Shown here: positions 1-6,645 of the stretch, in pieces
How the letters are laid out: each line of letters opens with the position of its first letter
How positions within the stretch are numbered: the stretch's first letter is position 1
Assembly (NCBI GenBank): GCA_023394015.1
Contig: JAEXBL010000313.1
Coordinates: 1 to 8,817 of the forward strand
Length of the DNA: 8,817 nucleotides
DNA from: Pseudomonadota bacterium
GTDB lineage: Bacteria > Pseudomonadota > Gammaproteobacteria > Burkholderiales > Burkholderiaceae_C
Direction of reading: 5' to 3'
The notes under the pieces: generated by a model
Database searches by the model: none
What the model saw: only the letters and a program-made list of their open reading frames with translations
What the model was told of the DNA's origin: nothing
Position numbers and translations under genes: made by a program

Positions 1-1375
1 CCGCTGCCCTGGGGCGGGTCTCGGCCGCGGACGGGCGCGGGCTGCTCTTTTTCTCATGGCTTCTGCGGGGCGCGCGGCGGATGCCCCACAGCTGCTCCAG
101 CTCGTGGGTGCCGATCTGCACCTGGCCGGCAATCTCGCCCAGCAGCTGCTGGGCCAGCGCGCCGGCCGGCAGCGCCTGCCACAGTGGCCGGGCGTTGGCG
201 GCAAAGCGCGAGCGGCCCTCGGCGCTGTCCATGTCGCAGTCCTCGGCGGCGGCCTCCAGCAGAAAGCGCGACAGCGGCACGGCATCCTTCACCGCCTGGG
301 CAAAGGCCTCGGCGCCGTGGGCGCGGACGAAGCTGTCGGGGTCGTGCTCGGGCGGCAGGAACAGGAACTTCACCGTGCGCAGGTCGGTGGCCAGGGGCAG
401 GGCGGCTTCGAGCGCCTTGCGGGCGGCGCGGCGGCCGGCGGCGTCGCCGTCGAAGCTGAACACGATCTGCTCGGTGAAGCGAAACAGCTTGTGCACGTGC
501 TCGGGGGTGCAGGCCGTGCCCAGCGTGGCGACGGCGTTGCCAAAGCCGAGCTGGGCCAGCGCCACCACGTCCATGTAGCCCTCGGTGACCAGCGCGTAGC
601 CGTGCTCGCGCAGCGCGGCGCGGGCCTCGAACAGGCCGTACAGCTCGCGCCCCTTGTGGAACACCGGGGTTTCGGGCGAGTTGAGGTACTTGGGCTTCTC
701 GTCGCCCAGCACGCGGCCGCCGAAGCCGATCACCTCGCCCTTGACGCTGCGGATCGGGAACATGATGCGGTCGCGAAAGCGGTCGTAGCGCCTGCCGTCG
801 TCGTCCTCGCCGACGATGACCAGGCCCGACTCGTGCAGCAGCGCGTCGGCGTAGTCGGGGAACACGCTGGCCAGGGTGCGCCAGCCCTCGGGCGCGTAGC
901 CGAGGCCGAAGTCGCGTGCCACCGTGCCCGACAGGCTGCGCTTTTTCAGGTAGTCGATGGCGCGCGGCGCGTTCTTCAGGTGCTGGCGGTAGGCCTCGGC
1001 GGCGCGGGCCAGCACGTCGGTCAGCGTCGCGCGTTTTTCGGTTTCCTGCGCGGCGCGGGCGCGCTCGGCGGGGCTGCGCTCGTCTTCCGGCACCGTCAGG
1101 CCGTATTGCTGGGCCAGGTCGTGCACCACCTCGACGAAGCCGGCGCCGGTGTGGTCCATCAGAAAGCCGATGGCATCGCCGTTCTTGCCGCAGCCGAAGC
1201 AGTGGTAGAACTGCTTGGAGGGGCTGACGGTGAAGGAGGGCGTTTTCTCGCCGTGGAACGGGCACAGGCCCGAGAAGTTGGCGCCCGTTTTCTTGAGTTG
1301 CACGTGGCGGCCGACGATCTCGACCACGTCGGCGCGGGCCAGAAGCTCCTGGATGAAATGCTGGGGGATCGCCAC
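1..1375 (-). CDS. dnaG: DNA primase DnaG, 3' end cut off by the window edge
   Basis: DnaG makes the RNA primers for lagging-strand replication and works with the DnaB helicase. The reading frame stays open from a GTG at 1375 to the left edge, giving 458 codons; family members are about 580-650 aa, so only the C-terminal helicase-binding domain is missing. Visible domains are the N-terminal CHC2 zinc finger (C38, H41, C59, C62 in GLCPFHGEKTPSF and YHCFGC), the catalytic core with YLNSPETPVFHKGRELYGL, and the Toprim fold with E265 (TEGYMDVV) and D309/D311 (FSFDGDAAG). The Toprim residues carry the same numbers as the E. coli metal ligands. After about residue 437 the sequence becomes a Lys/Ser/Pro/Arg-rich linker, as expected before the helicase-binding domain. 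The GTG start is chosen because VAIPQHFIQELL matches the usual DnaG N-terminus and no ATG is suitable; the Shine-Dalgarno sequence is weak. The neighbour upstream is a peroxidase, not the rpsU gene of the classical macromolecular-synthesis operon. Confidence 0.96.
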   Translation of the reverse strand, partial: MAIPQHFIQELLARADVVEIVGRHVQLKKTGANFSGLCPFHGEKTPSFTVSPSKQFYHCFGCGKNGDAIGFLMDHTGAGFVEVVHDLAQQYGLTVPEDERSPAERARAAQETEKRATLTDVLARAAEAYRQHLKNAPRAIDYLKKRSLSGTVARDFGLGYAPEGWRTLASVFPDYADALLHESGLVIVGEDDDGRRYDRFRDRIMFPIRSVKGEVIGFGGRVLGDEKPKYLNSPETPVFHKGRELYGLFEARAALREHGYALVTEGYMDVVALAQLGFGNAVATLGTACTPEHVHKLFRFTEQIVFSFDGDAAGRRAARKALEAALPLATDLRTVKFLFLPPEHDPDSFVRAHGAEAFAQAVKDAVPLSRFLLEAAAEDCDMDSAEGRSRFAANARPLWQALPAGALAQQLLGEIAGQVQIGTHELEQLWGIRRAPRRSHEKKSSPRPSAAETRPRAA

Positions 1376-1433
1376 GCGGCTATTCTGACCGAAGGGCCGG
1401 TCGGCTGTCGGGGCACCCGGTGGCCAGGAAAGG

Positions 1434-1465
1434 AAAAAGCGACCCGCGGCGTGGGCCGGGGTCGC
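1434..1465 (-). terminator. Rho-independent terminator downstream of the cytochrome c peroxidase gene
   Basis: Read on the minus strand, GCGACCC (1465-1459) pairs with GGGTCGC (1445-1439). An inner CGGC/GCCG extension leaves only a small loop and one bulged base. The hairpin is followed directly by TTTTT (1438-1434). It lies about 45 bp after the peroxidase stop and about 60 bp before the dnaG start. It should therefore insulate dnaG, whose own promoter would have to lie in roughly 1376-1433 or depend on read-through. Confidence 0.85.
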
Positions 1466-1510
1466 TCGGGTGGTGGCGTGCACCAAGGCGGCCGCCGGGG
1501 CCGCGGGGGG

Positions 1511-2539
1511 TTACTTCTTGACCGGCGCGATGATGGGCGCGAACGGATCCGGGCGCGGGGTCTTGTCGCTCGACACCGGCAGGATCGGCAGGGTGATCTT
1601 CGGCTGGTCGCCGGTGAGCGTCTTCAGGAAGGCGACGATCTGCGCGTTCTCTTCCTTGGTGTAGACGCGGCCCAGCTGCAGCCGGCCCATGATGTCCACC
1701 GCCTCGGTCAGCGTCTTGGCGGCGCCGTCGTGGAAGTAGGGGTAGGTCAGCTCGACGTTGCGCAGCGTGGGCACCTTGAAGGTGAAGCGGTCGATCTCGT
1801 TGCCGGTCACGGCCGAGCGGCCTTCGGCCGGGTGGTCGGTCTTGTATTCGGCCACCACGCCCATCTTCATGAACATGTTGCCGCCGGCACCGGGACCGTT
1901 GTGGCAGGCCACGCAGCCGGAGGTCTTGAACAGCTCGTAGCCCTTCAGCTCGACGTCGGTGATGGCCTTCTTGTCGCCCTTGAGCCACTGGTCGAAGCGC
2001 GCGTTGGGCGTGACCAGGGTGGCCTCGAAGGTGGCCAGTGCGTCGGTCACCTGCTTGATGTCGATCTTGTCGGTCTTGTAGACCGACTTGAACTCGTCCA
2101 CGTAGCCGGGAATGGACTGCAGCGTGGCCACGGCGATCTCGTGCGTGGAGTTCATCTCGATCGGGTTCTCGATCGGGCCGCCGGCCTGTTCGGCCAGGTC
2201 CTTGGCGCGGCCGTCCCAGAACTGGGCGATGTTGAACACCGAGTTGAGCACGGTGGGCGAGTTGATGCCGCCCTTTTGCCAGCGGTCACCCACCGAGGCG
2301 GCGACGTTGTCGCTGCCGCCCATGCTGAGGTTGTGGCAGGAGTTGCACGAGATGAAGCCGGAGCGCGACAGGCGCGGGTCGAACCACAGCTTCTTGCCCA
2401 GGGCCACCTTGGCCGGGTCGGTGACCTTGGCCGGCTCGATGGGTTGAATGGGCTCCTGGGCCAGCGCGTGGCTGCCGGTGAACAGCGCCGAGGCGGCAAC
2501 AGCCAGGGCGGCGGCGGTGGGGATGGGCTTGAGCTTCAT
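1511..2539 (-). CDS. ccp: Periplasmic di-haem cytochrome c peroxidase (CcpR/MacA family)
   Basis: The family reduces hydrogen peroxide to water in the periplasm using electrons from small c-type cytochromes or cupredoxins. The protein is 342 aa from the ATG at 2539, which has an AAGGAA Shine-Dalgarno; an in-frame ATG 51 bp upstream lacks one and would spoil the signal peptide. Residues 1-28 are a Sec signal ending in ALA-Q. There are two haem c sites, CNSCH (C65, C68, H69; peroxidatic haem) and CVACH (C209, C212, H213; electron-transfer haem). M284 in DIMGRLQLG is the likely distal ligand of the second haem. Conserved QFWDGRAKDLAEQA contains the inter-haem Trp (W108), and E128 in NPIEMNS matches the active-site Glu. 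One residue is odd: where Pseudomonas CcpR has the distal His of the peroxidatic haem (VGHGWQKG), this protein reads VGDRWQKG, so D85 replaces it. Length and all other motifs look intact. Confidence 0.95.
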   Translation of the reverse strand: MKLKPIPTAAALAVAASALFTGSHALAQEPIQPIEPAKVTDPAKVALGKKLWFDPRLSRSGFISCNSCHNLSMGGSDNVAASVGDRWQKGGINSPTVLNSVFNIAQFWDGRAKDLAEQAGGPIENPIEMNSTHEIAVATLQSIPGYVDEFKSVYKTDKIDIKQVTDALATFEATLVTPNARFDQWLKGDKKAITDVELKGYELFKTSGCVACHNGPGAGGNMFMKMGVVAEYKTDHPAEGRSAVTGNEIDRFTFKVPTLRNVELTYPYFHDGAAKTLTEAVDIMGRLQLGRVYTKEENAQIVAFLKTLTGDQPKITLPILPVSSDKTPRPDPFAPIIAPVKK

Positions 2540-2608
2540 CGTGGGCTTCCTTCTGGTTGGGATGCTGTGGAGAGGAAAAGACCACAACACTTTAACGGGC
2601 TTTAGGCG

Positions 2609-2651
2609 TTTACAACCGCCTCGGCGCCCGAAAAGGCTTGAGGTGTGTCAA
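2609..2651 (-). promoter_or_regulatory. Candidate FNR/Anr-type box and promoter for the peroxidase gene
   Basis: TTGAG-GTGT-GTCAA at 2638-2651 matches the FNR/Anr consensus TTGAT-N4-ATCAA at four of five positions in each arm. On the minus strand a TGTAAA hexamer (2614-2609, 4 of 6 to TATAAT) would put transcription start near 2602-2603. The box would then be centred about 41.5-42.5 bp upstream, the usual class II activator position. The same bases include TTGACA (2651-2646), which could be a plain -35, but no good -10 lies 16-18 bp further on. Bacterial ccp genes are commonly under FNR/Anr control. The match is by eye and not experimentally supported. Confidence 0.45.
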
Positions 2652-2656
2652 ACACA
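2644..2656. repeat. Perfect short palindrome TGTGT-CAA-ACACA
   Basis: Five-base arms (2644-2648 and 2652-2656) flank CAA and overlap the candidate FNR box. Outside them, AAGGC (2633-2637) and GCCTT (2659-2663) form a second pair of inverted arms. This could be an operator or a hairpin in the divergent region between the peroxidase and acyl-CoA synthetase genes. Which regulator would bind is not evident. Confidence 0.4.
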
Positions 2657-2708
2657 ACGCCTTGTGCGCTGTCGATGTTGCAAGCCGGCGTCGCGCAGGG
2701 GCGCTGGG

Positions 2709-2744
2709 TATGATTTGCCGGCGCACATGGCGACGCACAAGGAG
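2709..2744 (+). promoter_or_regulatory. Candidate -10 element and ribosome binding site of the acyl-CoA synthetase gene
   Basis: TATGAT at 2709-2714 matches the sigma-70 -10 consensus at five of six positions, but no convincing -35 lies 16-18 bp upstream (TTGCAA at 2678-2683 is 25 bp away). AAGGAG at 2739-2744 is a strong Shine-Dalgarno, 8 nt before the ATG at 2753. The implied leader is about 30 nt. Confidence 0.4.
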
Positions 2745-2752
2745 ACTGACAC

Positions 2753-4396
2753 ATGGCGAGCATCTACGACACCGACCTGCCCCGCAACGAGGCCAACTTT
2801 GCACCGCTCACGCCGCTGGCCTTCATCCAGCGCACGGCCGAGGTGTACCCCGACCAGCTGGCCATCGTGCACGGCGAGCTGCGCCAGAGCTGGGCCCAGA
2901 CCTACGCCCGCTGCCGCCAACTGGTCAGCGCGCTGACGCAGCACGGCATCGGCAAGAACGACACGGTGGCGGTGATGCTGCCCAACACGCCGCCGATGGT
3001 GGAGGTGCACTTCGGCGTGCCCATGGCCGGCGCGGTGCTGAACACGCTCAACACCCGGCTCGACCCGGAGGCGGTGGCCTTCATGCTGGACCACGGCGAG
3101 GCCAAGGCGCTGATCGTCGATCCGGAGTTCGCCGGCATCGTGAAGAAGGCGCTGGCGCTGCGCGAGTCCAAGGCCCCGCTGCTGCTGATCGACGTGGAAG
3201 ACGCCCTTTACGGCGAGGCGCCCAGGCTCGGCAGCCTGACCTACGAGGCCCTCGTGGCCCAGGGCGATGCCGGTTTCGACTGGAAGTACCCGGCCGACGA
3301 GTGGGACGCCATCGCCCTCAACTACACTTCCGGCACCACCGGCAACCCCAAGGGCGTGGTCTACCACCACCGCGGCGCGGCCATCAACGCGGTCAGCAAC
3401 GTGCTGGAATGGGACATGCCCAAGCACGCCGTGTACCTGTGGACGCTGCCCATGTTCCACTGCAACGGCTGGTGCTTTCCGTGGACGGTGGCGGCGCGCG
3501 CCGGCGTCAACGTGTGCCTGCGCCGGGTGGAGGCCAAGGCCATCTTCGAGGCCATCCGCGAGCATGGGGTCACGCACTACTGCAGCGCGCCCATCGTGCA
3601 CGGCCTGCTGGTCAACGCGCCGGCCGAGCTGAAAGAAGGGGTGCCGGCGGGCGTGAAGTGCCTGGTGGCCGGCGCCGCGCCCCCGGCCTCGATGATCGAG
3701 GGCATGGAGCAGATGGGGTTCGACCTGACCCACGTCTACGGCCTGACCGAGGTCTATGGCCCGTCCACGGTGTGCGCCAAGCACGGGGCCTGGAACGAGT
3801 TGGACATCGGCGAGCGCGCGCGCCTGAACGCGCGCCAGGGGGTGCGCTCGCACATGCAGCGCGACGCCCGCGTGCTCGACCCCATGACCCTGCAGCCGGT
3901 GCCGATGGACGGCGAGACCATGGGCGAGATCATGTTCCGCGGCAACGTCACCATGAAGGGCTACCTGAAGAACCCCAAGGCCACCGAGGAGGCCTTTGCC
4001 GGCGGCTGGTTCCACTCGGGCGACCTGGCGGTGCAGTACCCGGACGGCTACATCAAGATCAAGGACCGCAGCAAGGACATCATCATCTCCGGCGGCGAGA
4101 ACATCTCCTCGATCGAGGTCGAGGACGTGCTCTACCGCCACCCCGCCGTGCTGTCCGCCGCCGTGGTGGCCAAGCACGACGAGAAGTGGGGCGAGACGCC
4201 CTGCGCCTTCGTCGAGCTCAAGCCCGGCGCCGAGGTGAGCGAGGCCGACATCGTGGCCCACTGCAAGCAGCACCTGGCGGGTTTCAAGGTGCCACGCTAC
4301 ATCGTGTTTGGCGAGTTGCCCAAGACCAGCACCGGCAAGATCCAGAAGTTCGAGCTGCGCAAGGCCGCCGGCTCGGCCACCGCCATCGACGTGTGA
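2753..4396 (+). CDS. Acyl-CoA synthetase, AMP-binding family (AlkK/DmdB-like medium-chain acyl-CoA ligase)
   Basis: The enzyme activates a carboxylic acid with ATP to an acyl-adenylate and then transfers it to coenzyme A. It is 547 aa, normal for the family and apparently intact. In order there are the phosphate-binding loop YTSGTTGNPKG (191-201), a PMFHCNGWCFPW segment (233-244) typical of the short/medium-chain and plant AAE-like branch, GAAPP (307-311), YGLTE (329-333), WFHSGD (419-424, ribose-binding D424), the hinge region KDRSKDIIISGGEN (437-450), and the C-terminal catalytic lysine K529 in STGKIQKFELR. There is no signal peptide or membrane segment, so it is cytosolic. Substrate cannot be read with certainty: close relatives act on medium-chain fatty acids, methylthiopropionate or short aromatic/branched acids. 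The gene stands alone with its own leader, divergent from the peroxidase gene, and no beta-oxidation partner is visible. Confidence 0.93.
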   Translation: MASIYDTDLPRNEANFAPLTPLAFIQRTAEVYPDQLAIVHGELRQSWAQTYARCRQLVSALTQHGIGKNDTVAVMLPNTPPMVEVHFGVPMAGAVLNTLNTRLDPEAVAFMLDHGEAKALIVDPEFAGIVKKALALRESKAPLLLIDVEDALYGEAPRLGSLTYEALVAQGDAGFDWKYPADEWDAIALNYTSGTTGNPKGVVYHHRGAAINAVSNVLEWDMPKHAVYLWTLPMFHCNGWCFPWTVAARAGVNVCLRRVEAKAIFEAIREHGVTHYCSAPIVHGLLVNAPAELKEGVPAGVKCLVAGAAPPASMIEGMEQMGFDLTHVYGLTEVYGPSTVCAKHGAWNELDIGERARLNARQGVRSHMQRDARVLDPMTLQPVPMDGETMGEIMFRGNVTMKGYLKNPKATEEAFAGGWFHSGDLAVQYPDGYIKIKDRSKDIIISGGENISSIEVEDVLYRHPAVLSAAVVAKHDEKWGETPCAFVELKPGAEVSEADIVAHCKQHLAGFKVPRYIVFGELPKTSTGKIQKFELRKAAGSATAIDV

Positions 4397-4634
4397 GCCC
4401 CGCCGGTGCCCGCCCCGGAGGCGGCGTCGGCTACCATGGGCGCAGCGGGGCGCGGCCCGGTCAGGCGCCGTCCGCCCGCTGGGCGCGCAGGCCGGTTCGT
4501 CATCGTCGGCAGCGCCGACTGCTCGCCCGCCAGCCCGGCCGGCACCGTGCCGGTGCGGCGCCATCACCGCTTGAGAGAGCCGCCGGCCCCATCGGCCGCG
4601 CGGCGTTGTTGTTTGTTTGAAGGAGTGGTTCGTT
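4397..4634. other. Intergenic gap with two short palindromes, no gene seen
   Basis: Two perfect inverted repeats lie between the acyl-CoA synthetase and channel genes: GTCGGC-AGC-GCCGAC at 4505-4519 and CCGGCAC-C-GTGCCGG at 4539-4553. Neither is followed by a T-tract, so neither is a clear intrinsic terminator. The last 20 bases become T-rich just before an AAGGAG Shine-Dalgarno (4620-4625). No supported coding sequence or known riboswitch pattern was recognised. Confidence 0.5.
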
Positions 4635-5933
4635 TTGGAGTTGCAAGCCCTGTCGTGGAGCCATCCCTGGGTGCAAACCGGGCTGGGCCTGGCCGGCGTG
4701 CTGCTGGTGGCCGGCGTGCTGCAGTGGGTCGCGCAATGGCTGCTGACGCGCGGGCTGGCGCGGCTGGCCGACGCGCCCGATGCGTCGGCGCTGTCGAAGG
4801 TGGTGTTCAACCGCGGCGTGCTGCGGCGCGCCGCGCAGGTGGTGCTGCCGCTGGCGCTGCACCTGGGGGTGCGCCTGCTGCCCCACCTGCCTGAGGCCGT
4901 GGCCACGGTGGTGCACAACGTGGCGGCGGCGCTGATCGTGCTCTTCGTGGCGCGCACGGTGTTCAAGATGCTGGACGTGGCGCTGCAGCTGTACGACGCC
5001 CAGCCGCTGATGCCCGAGCAGTCGCGCTCGCGCTTCGTCAAGGCCTACATCCAGGCCGGGCAGCTGGTGGTGGCCATTGCCGCGGTGGTGGTCATGATCG
5101 CGGCGCTGGGCGACAAGTCGCCGCTGATCGTGTTGTCGGGCTTTGGCGCCATGTCGGCGGTGCTGATGCTGGTGTTCCAGGACACCATCAAGTCCTTTGC
5201 CGCCGGCCTGCAGATCGAGGGCAACGACATGCTGCGCGTGGGCGACTGGATCGAGGTGCCGCAGGCCGGGGCCGACGGCGCGGTGATCGACATCGCGCTG
5301 AACACCGTCAAGGTGCAGAACTGGGACAAGACCATCGTCACCATTCCCACCTGGAAGCTGATGAGCGAGAGCTTCAAGAACTGGCGCGGCATGCAGGAGT
5401 CGGGCGGGCGGCGCATCAAGCGCACGCTGATGATCGACGCCGGCTCGATCCATTTTCTCAGCGACGCGCAGATCGAGCGCCTGAGCCACGTCGAGCTGAT
5501 TGCCGACTACGTGCGCGAGAAGTCCGACGCGGTGAAGATCTCGCGCGCCATGAAGCTGCGCGAGCTGGGCGAGGTGCTGGGCCGGGTGCCGGCCAACCAG
5601 CGGCGGCTGACCAACATCGGCACCTTCCGCGCCTACGTGAAGGCCTACCTGACGGCCAACAGCGGCATCCACCCCGACATGACGCTGATGGTGCGCATGC
5701 TGCAGCCCACGTCCGAGGGCGTGCCGCTGGAGCTGTACTGCTTCACCAACACCACGGCGTGGGTGGACTACGAGGCGATCCAGAGCGACATCTTCGACCA
5801 CCTGCTGGCCATCCTGCCGGAGTTCGGCCTGCGCGCCTTCCAGGCGCCGGGTGGCGCCGACGTGGTGGGCCTGGCAGCGGCGCTGCAGGCGGCGGGCGTG
5901 GATGCGGTGCGGACGCCGGCGTCGGCGCACTGA
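4635..5933 (+). CDS. ybdG: Mechanosensitive ion channel, MscS superfamily, YbdG-like
   Basis: This is an inner-membrane channel of the MscS superfamily that opens under membrane tension and helps cells survive or sense osmotic downshock. The product is 432 aa, close to E. coli YbdG (415 aa). Hydrophobic segments lie at about 14-37, 64-84, 92-112, 138-158 and 162-182. The pore-lining and beta-domain stretch follows, with GFGAMSAVLMLVFQDTIKSF (169-188), EGNDMLRVGDWIEV (195-208) and NWDKTIVTIPTWKLM (229-243), then a cytoplasmic vestibule rich in YbdG-specific sequence (NWRGMQESGGRRIKR, 249-263). The TTG at 4635 is preferred because AAGGAG (4620-4625) sits 9 nt upstream. An in-frame TTG at 4617 overlaps that Shine-Dalgarno and would add only six residues; TTG at 4641 is also possible. 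The gene is monocistronic as far as visible. Confidence 0.93.
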   Translation: MELQALSWSHPWVQTGLGLAGVLLVAGVLQWVAQWLLTRGLARLADAPDASALSKVVFNRGVLRRAAQVVLPLALHLGVRLLPHLPEAVATVVHNVAAALIVLFVARTVFKMLDVALQLYDAQPLMPEQSRSRFVKAYIQAGQLVVAIAAVVVMIAALGDKSPLIVLSGFGAMSAVLMLVFQDTIKSFAAGLQIEGNDMLRVGDWIEVPQAGADGAVIDIALNTVKVQNWDKTIVTIPTWKLMSESFKNWRGMQESGGRRIKRTLMIDAGSIHFLSDAQIERLSHVELIADYVREKSDAVKISRAMKLRELGEVLGRVPANQRRLTNIGTFRAYVKAYLTANSGIHPDMTLMVRMLQPTSEGVPLELYCFTNTTAWVDYEAIQSDIFDHLLAILPEFGLRAFQAPGGADVVGLAAALQAAGVDAVRTPASAH

Positions 5934-5943
5934 GCGCGCCGCT

Positions 5944-6026
5944 CATGACGAATGACCGCGCTCTGGCGAGCGCATGACGAATGACAAAAGCTACCCGCCT
6001 GCACGGTGCTTTGGTCATTGGTCATG
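5944..6026. repeat. CATGACGAATGAC repeat cluster with inverted partner
   Basis: CATGACGAATGAC occurs twice in direct orientation (5944-5956 and 5973-5985). Between them sits a perfect hairpin, GCGCTC-TGGC-GAGCGC (5958-5973). A near-exact inverted copy, GTCATTGGTCATG, is at 6014-6026. The second copy and the inverted copy form a longer stem: 5973-5991 pairs with 6008-6026, 17 of 19 positions. The cluster starts 10 bp after the channel gene and looks like a REP/BIME-type unit. It may help end transcription of the channel gene, although it has no T-tract. Confidence 0.7.
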
Positions 6027-6098
6027 GCACGACAGCGCCGGACATCGGGCGCAGCGAAGTCGTGCTTATGCCAAGTTGTCTTCAAAGAAATAAAACCA

Positions 6099-6195
6099 TT
6101 CACCGCAGAGACGCAGAGGGCGCCGAGGTTCGCAGAGTAAAAGACCACATTCTTTCTCTGCGTGTGCTCTGCGTTCTCTGCGTCTCTGCGGTGAA
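6099..6195. repeat. 97-bp element bounded by a perfect 20-bp inverted repeat (CGCAGAG family)
   Basis: TTCACCGCAGAGACGCAGAG at 6099-6118 is the exact reverse complement of 6176-6195. Inside, CGCAGAG (6131-6137) can pair with CTCTGCG at 6156-6162. CTCTGCG recurs at 6156-6162, 6167-6173 and 6176-6182. The whole element can fold into a long branched hairpin. It has no ORF and no transposase, so it resembles a non-autonomous palindromic repeat. Read on the minus strand it is followed by a T-rich stretch (TGGTTTTATTTC), so it could also terminate the DsrE operon that ends at 6250. Confidence 0.85.
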
Positions 6196-6249
6196 GACAA
6201 GGTCCCCAAGACCCAGAGAGATCTCTACATCGCTGATGGCGATTCGGTA

Positions 6250-6645
6250 TCAGAACACGAGGGTGCGCCAGCGCAGGTCGATGGCCCGCGCCATGAACTG
6301 CACGGCGCCGCCGTGGCCCTGGCATTCGGGGATCAGCTGTGCGGCGTCGATGCCGTGCGCGTGCAGCGCGTCGGTGCAGGCCAGCAGGCGCGCGCCATGC
6401 TGCACGCACTCGCGCATGGCGTCGAGGATGGTCTTGTCGAAACGCTGGCTGGCGCGCAGGCCGGCGGCCACGCCGGGCACCAGCAGGCGCACGCTGGCGG
6501 CGGTGAAGTAGATCTCCACCGGCACGTCCATCGCCGCCGCCGCGGCGGCGTGAAAGAAGGGCGTGGCCAGCTTCTCGGGCTGCGCCACGTCGGCGGCCCA
6601 CAGCAGCATCGCCACGCCATCGGCGCTGTGCTCGGCGTAGCTCAT
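6250..6645 (-). CDS. DsrE-family protein, translationally coupled to the GcvH-like gene
   Basis: This is a 131-aa cytosolic protein with the layout of DsrE/TusD-type domains, small alpha/beta proteins that carry sulfur as cysteine persulfide or act as partners in sulfur transfer. The strongest family signal is the segment GARLLACTDALHAHGI, where C90 aligns with the conserved active Cys of DsrE. Two further cysteines (C80 and C108, the latter in PECQGHGG) could take part. The N-terminal half has the expected beta-strand (VPVEIYFTAASVRLL, 41-55). The ATG at 6645 shares bases with the upstream gene's TGA (ATGA overlap), which fixes the start and implies coupled translation. The stop is TGA at 6252-6250. 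No DsrF/DsrH or TusA gene is adjacent, so a TusBCD role in tRNA thiolation is unlikely. The exact function is unknown. Confidence 0.8.
   Translation of the reverse strand: MSYAEHSADGVAMLLWAADVAQPEKLATPFFHAAAAAAMDVPVEIYFTAASVRLLVPGVAAGLRASQRFDKTILDAMRECVQHGARLLACTDALHAHGIDAAQLIPECQGHGGAVQFMARAIDLRWRTLVF

Noticed and set aside
54..1265. 403-codon minus-strand frame with an ATG inside dnaG
   Set aside because: It is out of frame with the true DnaG, which carries the zinc finger and Toprim residues; this frame is Arg/Pro-rich and without motifs.
56..2605. 849-codon open frame on the plus strand across dnaG and the peroxidase gene
   Set aside because: It is antisense and codon-aligned with two certain genes. 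Its composition (Gly, Ala, Val, His, Gln rich) is typical of a high-GC shadow and no domain is recognisable.
2648..5041. 797-codon minus-strand frame opposite the acyl-CoA synthetase gene
   Set aside because: It is a high-GC antisense shadow of a well-conserved enzyme gene, with no domain or ribosome binding site.
4500..5930. 476-codon minus-strand frame opposite the channel gene
   Set aside because: It is a His/Gln/Arg-rich antisense shadow; the plus-strand YbdG frame is unambiguous.
6099..6195. Possible CRISPR-like array because of repeated CTCTGCG/CGCAGAG
   Set aside because: The units are only 7 bp, spacing is irregular, no spacers are present and the arms are inverted; it is a palindromic repeat element.
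6250..6252. TGA of the DsrE-family gene as a selenocysteine codon, given selB and selC nearby
   Set aside because: The protein is already complete for its family at that point, the frame beyond enters the inverted-repeat element, and no family Cys position is expected there.
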